Source: an uncultured Bacteroidales bacterium
GTDB lineage: Bacteria > Bacteroidota > Bacteroidia > Bacteroidales > Muribaculaceae
Length of the DNA stretch: 64,000 bases
Direction of reading: 5' to 3'
Assembly: GCA_958418815.1 (NCBI GenBank)
Contig: CATZGB010000016.1
Span: 1-64,000 of the forward strand
Below are positions 60,735 to 64,000 of this stretch, piece after piece; within the stretch, counting starts at the first letter, position 1; each line of letters begins with the position of its first letter. Both the position numbers and the translations under genes were made by a program. The notes under the pieces were generated by a model. That model was not told the DNA's origin. It saw nothing but the letters and a program-made list of their open reading frames with translations, and did no database searches.

Positions 60735-60899
60735 GGCATAAAACAAGAACGGGGCGTCAATCACGACGGCCCGTTCTCTGGGATAATGATGTATCTTTTA
60801 TTTACTTTGCTCTAATACTTATGAATTGTAGACTGTGTTTCTTGAGGTATGGTGATTTAAGTGCTATTAACTTAGTTGGTGGTAACCCTTTCGGATTAC
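60735..60899 (-). ncRNA. Predicted ~160-nt small RNA, family unassigned
   Basis: A TAACTTTG box (60905-60912) reads leftwards. About six bases later the presumed RNA begins with a 7-bp GTAATCC/GGGTTAC hairpin closed by a GAAA tetraloop (60882-60899), continues A-rich and unpaired, and ends in an intrinsic terminator (60746-60777) followed by TGTTTTAT. No ORF of note is on this strand. Bacteroidales-1 type (6S-like) RNAs also run from such a promoter to a terminator; I cannot confirm membership. Confidence 0.6.
60746..60777 (-). terminator. Terminator of the small RNA
   Basis: AGAACGGG-CGTC pairs with GACG-CCCGTTCT (one mismatch) around a 5-6 base loop; TGTTTTAT follows on the minus strand. 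On the plus strand it could also end the birA transcript, without a T-run. Confidence 0.75.
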
Positions 60900-60904
60900 G
60901 TCTG

Positions 60905-60912
60905 CAAAGTTA
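60905..60912 (-). promoter_or_regulatory. -7 box (TAACTTTG) of the small RNA
   Basis: TAnnTTTG match on the minus strand; no TTG at the standard distance. The remaining part of the 408-base gap (60913-61093) is AT-rich and holds the promoter of the next gene. Confidence 0.65.
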
Positions 60913-61059
60913 ACATGTTGATATTACGATGTTGTTACATCTTTTGTACAATTTTGGGACAATTCAATTATTAACCAAGATTAACAAAAACCGGTGTTTT
61001 TCTAACCTAAATTAGGTGATATTTCCTTTTATTGATGCTGAGAATCTAAAGGAATTGGT

Positions 61060-61067
61060 TAATTTTG
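61060..61067 (+). promoter_or_regulatory. -7 box (TAATTTTG) of the OmpA/TPR lipoprotein gene
   Basis: TAnnTTTG match 27 bases before the ATG; the nearest TTG (61032-61034) is 25 bp upstream. Confidence 0.65.
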
Positions 61068-61093
61068 CATCAGAAGAATAAAATAACATTAAG

Positions 61094-62791
61094 ATGTCAA
61101 CCTTAAACCGCTTTTCGGGTTTCGCGCTTGCCGCAGGCGCCACCCTGATGATGCTGACCGGTTGCAGCAAGAAGCTCAACCAGTTCCAGGCCGATTATTT
61201 CTCGGTGAATCCCAATCCGCTGGAAGTGACAGGCGACCGTGTGCCTGCCACCGTGACCGCCCGTATCCCGGCGAAGTTCTTCGTGAAAAACGCCCAGGTC
61301 ACCGTGACCCCCTATCTCTGTTTCGAGGGGGGAGAGGTCAGCTCCCAGCCCTATTCGTTCCAGGGTGAGAAGGTGCGTGGCAACGCCCCCGTCATCAACT
61401 ATGAGAATGGCGGCACTGTGACAATCCCCGTGATGTACAACTATTCGCCGGAGATGCTCAAGTCCACGCTCCAGCTCGCTTTCAACGTCACCCAAGGCAA
61501 CAAGCAGTATGTGCTGCCCCGCGTGACAGTGGCCGAGGGTGTGGTGGCGACGGCTGCCTTGGCCGATGCCCGCACGGTCAATCCCGCGCTTGCCCCTGAC
61601 AAGTTCCAGCGAGTGATAAATGAGAAATACAACGCCGACATACATTTCCTCATCAACCAGGCCAACATCCGCGACGCGCAGACAAAGTCAGCCGAGATGA
61701 CCGCCCTCAACCAGCAGATTCTGAACGCGAAGGGTGACTCCACCCGTCAGATCGAGGAAATCAACATCTCCTCATACGCTTCGCCCGAGGGTTCGCTCGA
61801 TTTCAACACCCGTCTGGCCGAGAAGCGTGAGGCCACGACCACAAGTTTCATGAAGAACCGCCTGAAGAAGGACAATGTCACTGAGTTTGGCGAACTGACC
61901 GCCAACTTCACTCCCGAGGACTGGGAAGGATTCCAGAAACTCGTGGCTGCCAGCAATATTCAGGACAAGGAACTGATTCTCAGTGTGCTGTCGATGTACA
62001 AAGACCCCGAGCAGCGTGAGAAGGAAATCCGCAACCTCTCCTCGATTTTCGACCAGCTCGCCGATCAGATTCTGCCCCAGCTGCGCAAGAGCCGCATCAC
62101 CGCTTCTATCAACGTGATCGGAAAGAGCGACGAGGAAATCCTCAAATACCTCGATACCGATCCCTCCAAGCTTTCGGTCGACGAGATTCTCTATGCCGCG
62201 ACTCTCTATGACAACAACAGCGACAAGATGAAGGTCTACAACAAGGCCGCCGAGCTTTACCCCAACGATTACCGTGTCTACAACGACCTGGGCCTGACCC
62301 AGTATGTGGCCGGCGACTATGACGGCGCGCGCTCCAACTTCAACCAGGCCGCCCGTCTCAACCCTGCCGCCGCAGAGCCTCAGATGAATCTTGGCCTTAT
62401 CTCGCTGGTCAACAAAGACTACCGCATCGCCAACCAGAAATTCGGTTCGGCCGCAGGTGTGGAGGAACTTGGCGATGCCATGGGCACATATTACCTGATG
62501 ACTGGCGACGCGCAGTCGGCCGTCAAGGCTTTCGGACAGGCAAAGAGCAACAACGCCGCCCTCGCCCAGATTCTTACCAAGGATTACAGCAAGGCGAAGT
62601 CGACCCTCGGGGCCATCAACAATCCTGACGCGATGACCTATTATCTCACCGCTGTGCTGGGCGCGCGCACCAACAATGACAAGATGGTAAGCTCCAACCT
62701 CCGCCAGGCTGTGAAGCTCGACCGCACTCTTGCGACCCGCGCAATGAACGACCTTGAGTTCAAAAACTTCAACCTTTCGACGATTCTCTGA
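61094..62791 (+). CDS. Lipoprotein with OmpA-like and TPR regions
   Basis: 565 residues: lipobox LTGC (Cys24), an N-terminal beta-rich domain (about 30-170), an OmpA-like segment (about 170-330; INISSYASPEGSLDFNTRLAEKREATTTSFM, the peptidoglycan-binding type core), and TPR repeats (about 365-540; NDLGLTQYVAGDYDGARSNFNQAARLNPAAAEPQMNLGLI). Probably an envelope protein linking outer membrane and cell wall. Its make-up partly recalls PorE of type IX secretion, but beta-propeller modules are absent, so I do not call it that. Terminator at 62807-62848. Confidence 0.8.
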   Translation: MSTLNRFSGFALAAGATLMMLTGCSKKLNQFQADYFSVNPNPLEVTGDRVPATVTARIPAKFFVKNAQVTVTPYLCFEGGEVSSQPYSFQGEKVRGNAPVINYENGGTVTIPVMYNYSPEMLKSTLQLAFNVTQGNKQYVLPRVTVAEGVVATAALADARTVNPALAPDKFQRVINEKYNADIHFLINQANIRDAQTKSAEMTALNQQILNAKGDSTRQIEEINISSYASPEGSLDFNTRLAEKREATTTSFMKNRLKKDNVTEFGELTANFTPEDWEGFQKLVAASNIQDKELILSVLSMYKDPEQREKEIRNLSSIFDQLADQILPQLRKSRITASINVIGKSDEEILKYLDTDPSKLSVDEILYAATLYDNNSDKMKVYNKAAELYPNDYRVYNDLGLTQYVAGDYDGARSNFNQAARLNPAAAEPQMNLGLISLVNKDYRIANQKFGSAAGVEELGDAMGTYYLMTGDAQSAVKAFGQAKSNNAALAQILTKDYSKAKSTLGAINNPDAMTYYLTAVLGARTNNDKMVSSNLRQAVKLDRTLATRAMNDLEFKNFNLSTIL

Positions 62792-62806
62792 TTCTGACTG
62801 AATAAG

Positions 62807-62848
62807 GATTGGGACGCGGCCTGTGGCTACACATGGCGCGTCCCAATC
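62807..62848 (+). terminator. Intrinsic terminator after the OmpA/TPR lipoprotein gene
   Basis: GATTGGGACGCG pairs perfectly with CGCGTCCCAATC (12 bp, 18-base loop), followed by TGTTTTGTT. It covers the in-frame GTG at 62823, so the nuclease must start later. Confidence 0.87.
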
Positions 62849-62867
62849 TGTTTTGTTACCCACAGTT

Positions 62868-63857
62868 ATGGCTTCACGCAGCACTTCTACAAAACCAGCA
62901 CCGGGGGCGCAGCCCTCGCCCCGCCGACAGTCTCCATCCTCATCACGCCGGGGTAGCGCCTCCCCTCGGCCCGCAGCCAGCCGCTCCGCGTCTTCTCGGC
63001 GAGGGGCATCAAAGGCCAATTCTCCGAAATCCAAGGGAGTCACCCTCCTTGGTGTCATCCTGTTGTTGGTGGTGGGGGCTGTGGTGGGCTACCTTGTGTC
63101 GACCGCCAAGGAGGCGCGCCATGGCGGGAATTCCTCCAGGGCCACCACGACGGCAGAGCAGCTCCAGGTGGTGAAGAATCCCGCCGGACTGCGGGAGGAG
63201 ATTATCCCCTACACGGGGATGACGGTGTCGTTCAACCGCGACACCCACCAGCCCAATTGGGTGGCGTGGGAGCTGCTCGGCAGCGAAGTGACGGGGGAGT
63301 CGGGCCGTGAGCCCGGATTCCTGGTCGACCCCGCCGTGGATGGCTGCGCGTTGCCTGCCGACTATCGCCATACAGGCTTCGACCGGGGGCATATGGCTCC
63401 GGCGGGGGATATGAAATGGCATCCGCAGGCGATGCGCGAGTCGTTCTACATGACAAACATATGCCCGCAGGCGGGCGACCTCAACCGCGGGGCCTGGAAA
63501 AAGCTTGAGGAGAAATGCCGCCAGAGGGCGCAGGCCGACAGTGCCCTGGTGATAGTTTGCGGCCCGGTGTTTGACAAGTCCGGCCCGGCCGCGCGCATCG
63601 GTGCCACCGGGGTGGCTGTGCCGCAAAGCTTTTTCAAGGTGATACTCGCTCCGTTCGTGGAGCATCCCTGGGCAATCGGATTCATAATGCCCAACGGGTA
63701 TGTTGCCGGGGGAATGCAGAGTGCCGCGGTGTCGGTCGACGAGGTCGAGGCGCTTACCGGTTATGATTTCTTCTCGGCGTTGCCCGACTCGGTCGAGGAT
63801 GACGTTGAAGCGCGGTGTGACTTCAACGCCTTCTCCCGTGTGCCGCGTCGGCGCTGA
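62868..63857 (+). CDS. Membrane-anchored DNA/RNA non-specific endonuclease
   Basis: 329 residues from ATG 62868. Residues 1-56 are Ser/Arg/Pro/Ala-rich and basic, then one membrane helix (57-77) and a periplasmic NUC1/Serratia-type nuclease. The catalytic motif is DRGH (His175) in FDRGHMAPAGD; Asn206 in NRGAWKKLE is the Mg ligand. Such enzymes cut both DNA and RNA. The disordered basic N-terminus is unusual and absent from most secreted members. Its activity outside the inner membrane could serve nucleotide salvage or defence. No promoter box was found. Confidence 0.88.
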   Translation: MASRSTSTKPAPGAQPSPRRQSPSSSRRGSASPRPAASRSASSRRGASKANSPKSKGVTLLGVILLLVVGAVVGYLVSTAKEARHGGNSSRATTTAEQLQVVKNPAGLREEIIPYTGMTVSFNRDTHQPNWVAWELLGSEVTGESGREPGFLVDPAVDGCALPADYRHTGFDRGHMAPAGDMKWHPQAMRESFYMTNICPQAGDLNRGAWKKLEEKCRQRAQADSALVIVCGPVFDKSGPAARIGATGVAVPQSFFKVILAPFVEHPWAIGFIMPNGYVAGGMQSAAVSVDEVEALTGYDFFSALPDSVEDDVEARCDFNAFSRVPRRR

Positions 63858-63960
63858 TTGCCGCCGCGCATTGGCCGTCATCTGGGTTTTACGGGCGAAT
63901 GAAAACATTGTTGCCTCCACAAGGGTTATATAGATACAAACTTTCAAACCTGTAAAGACT

Positions 63961-64000
63961 ATGGCAACAAAAAAATCCATCAAGGGAACCCAGACTGAAA
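63961..64000 (+). CDS. rbr: Rubrerythrin, N-terminal fragment (cut by window end)
   Basis: Only the first 13 codons are in the window: MATKKSIKGTQTE. The KSIKGTQTE string is the conserved start of Bacteroidales rubrerythrins, diiron peroxidases that protect anaerobes from oxidative stress. The call rests on these few residues. Confidence 0.7.
   Translation, partial: MATKKSIKGTQTE

Noticed and set aside
60822..60914. A 30-codon plus-strand frame (MNCRLCFLRYG...) after birA
   Set aside because: It is the complement of the predicted small RNA, whose promoter and terminator both point the other way.
61772..63058. A 428-codon minus-strand frame across the OmpA/TPR lipoprotein and nuclease genes
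   Set aside because: It runs through a terminator and two supported genes; no recognisable domain.

Overview
The window looks like part of a chromosome from a gut-type Bacteroidales, most likely a Muribaculaceae-like genome (family level is inference). Grounds seen in the sequence: fairly GC-rich coding with AT-rich gaps; more than twenty start regions carrying the Bacteroidetes sigma-A -7 box TAnnTTTG, several with a TTG/TTTG box 19-21 bp upstream; type IX secretion genes (porW, porX) and two large exported proteins with type IX-like tails; BspA-type leucine-rich repeats; and DUF3256, DUF4919 and TIGR02757 proteins. There is no CRISPR array, prophage, rRNA operon or recognisable tRNA. It is mostly core genome.

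Layout. 0-6.2 kb: tatAC, fabD, a DUF2007 protein, a BspA-like LRR protein and a Crp-family regulator. 6.4-14 kb: an LptD-type LPS porin and a 1506-residue modular surface protein. 14-14.65 kb: an intergenic island with two inverted copies of a three-hairpin repeat, whose third copy is at 167-272. 14.65-22 kb: an AraC regulator, a YbhN-like flippase-type protein, tadA, a plant-like glgB, a TIGR02757 protein and an LTA-synthase-like phosphotransferase. 22-27.3 kb: a four-gene operon (iorA, iorB, aminotransferase, CoA-transferase) that can be read as an amino acid to acyl-CoA to acid fermentation route, probably for aromatic amino acids. 27.3-29.3 kb: small exported and membrane proteins. 29.5-35.5 kb: acpP-fabF, kup and a PpiD/SurA-type chaperone. 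35.7-38.3 kb: an MBOAT/SGNH pair for polysaccharide O-acetylation. 38.5-43.4 kb: an inositol-lipid cluster (myo-inositol-phosphate synthase, Aur1-like PAP2 enzyme, CDP-alcohol phosphatidyltransferase, GtrA protein, ATP-grasp-like protein), then a SemiSWEET transporter. 44-50 kb: a predicted ~490-nt untranslated transcript, then a minus-strand operon deaD-DUF3256-xseA-xseB-histidine kinase. 50-64 kb: a DJ-1 protein, apbE, an OmpR/histidine kinase pair, porW-porX-tsaE-birA, a predicted ~160-nt small RNA, an OmpA/TPR lipoprotein, a membrane-anchored nuclease and the start of rubrerythrin.

How the parts fit: much of the window builds or decorates the envelope. LptD, PpiD, Tat, the O-acetylation pair, the inositol-lipid cluster, the LTA-synthase-like enzyme and PorW/PorX all act there, and the LRR protein and the 1506-residue protein are plausible type IX clients. 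The most novel-looking items are non-coding: the three-hairpin repeat whose stem shows compensatory changes between copies, and two orphan transcription units, each bounded by a TAnnTTTG promoter and an intrinsic terminator but holding no convincing gene.
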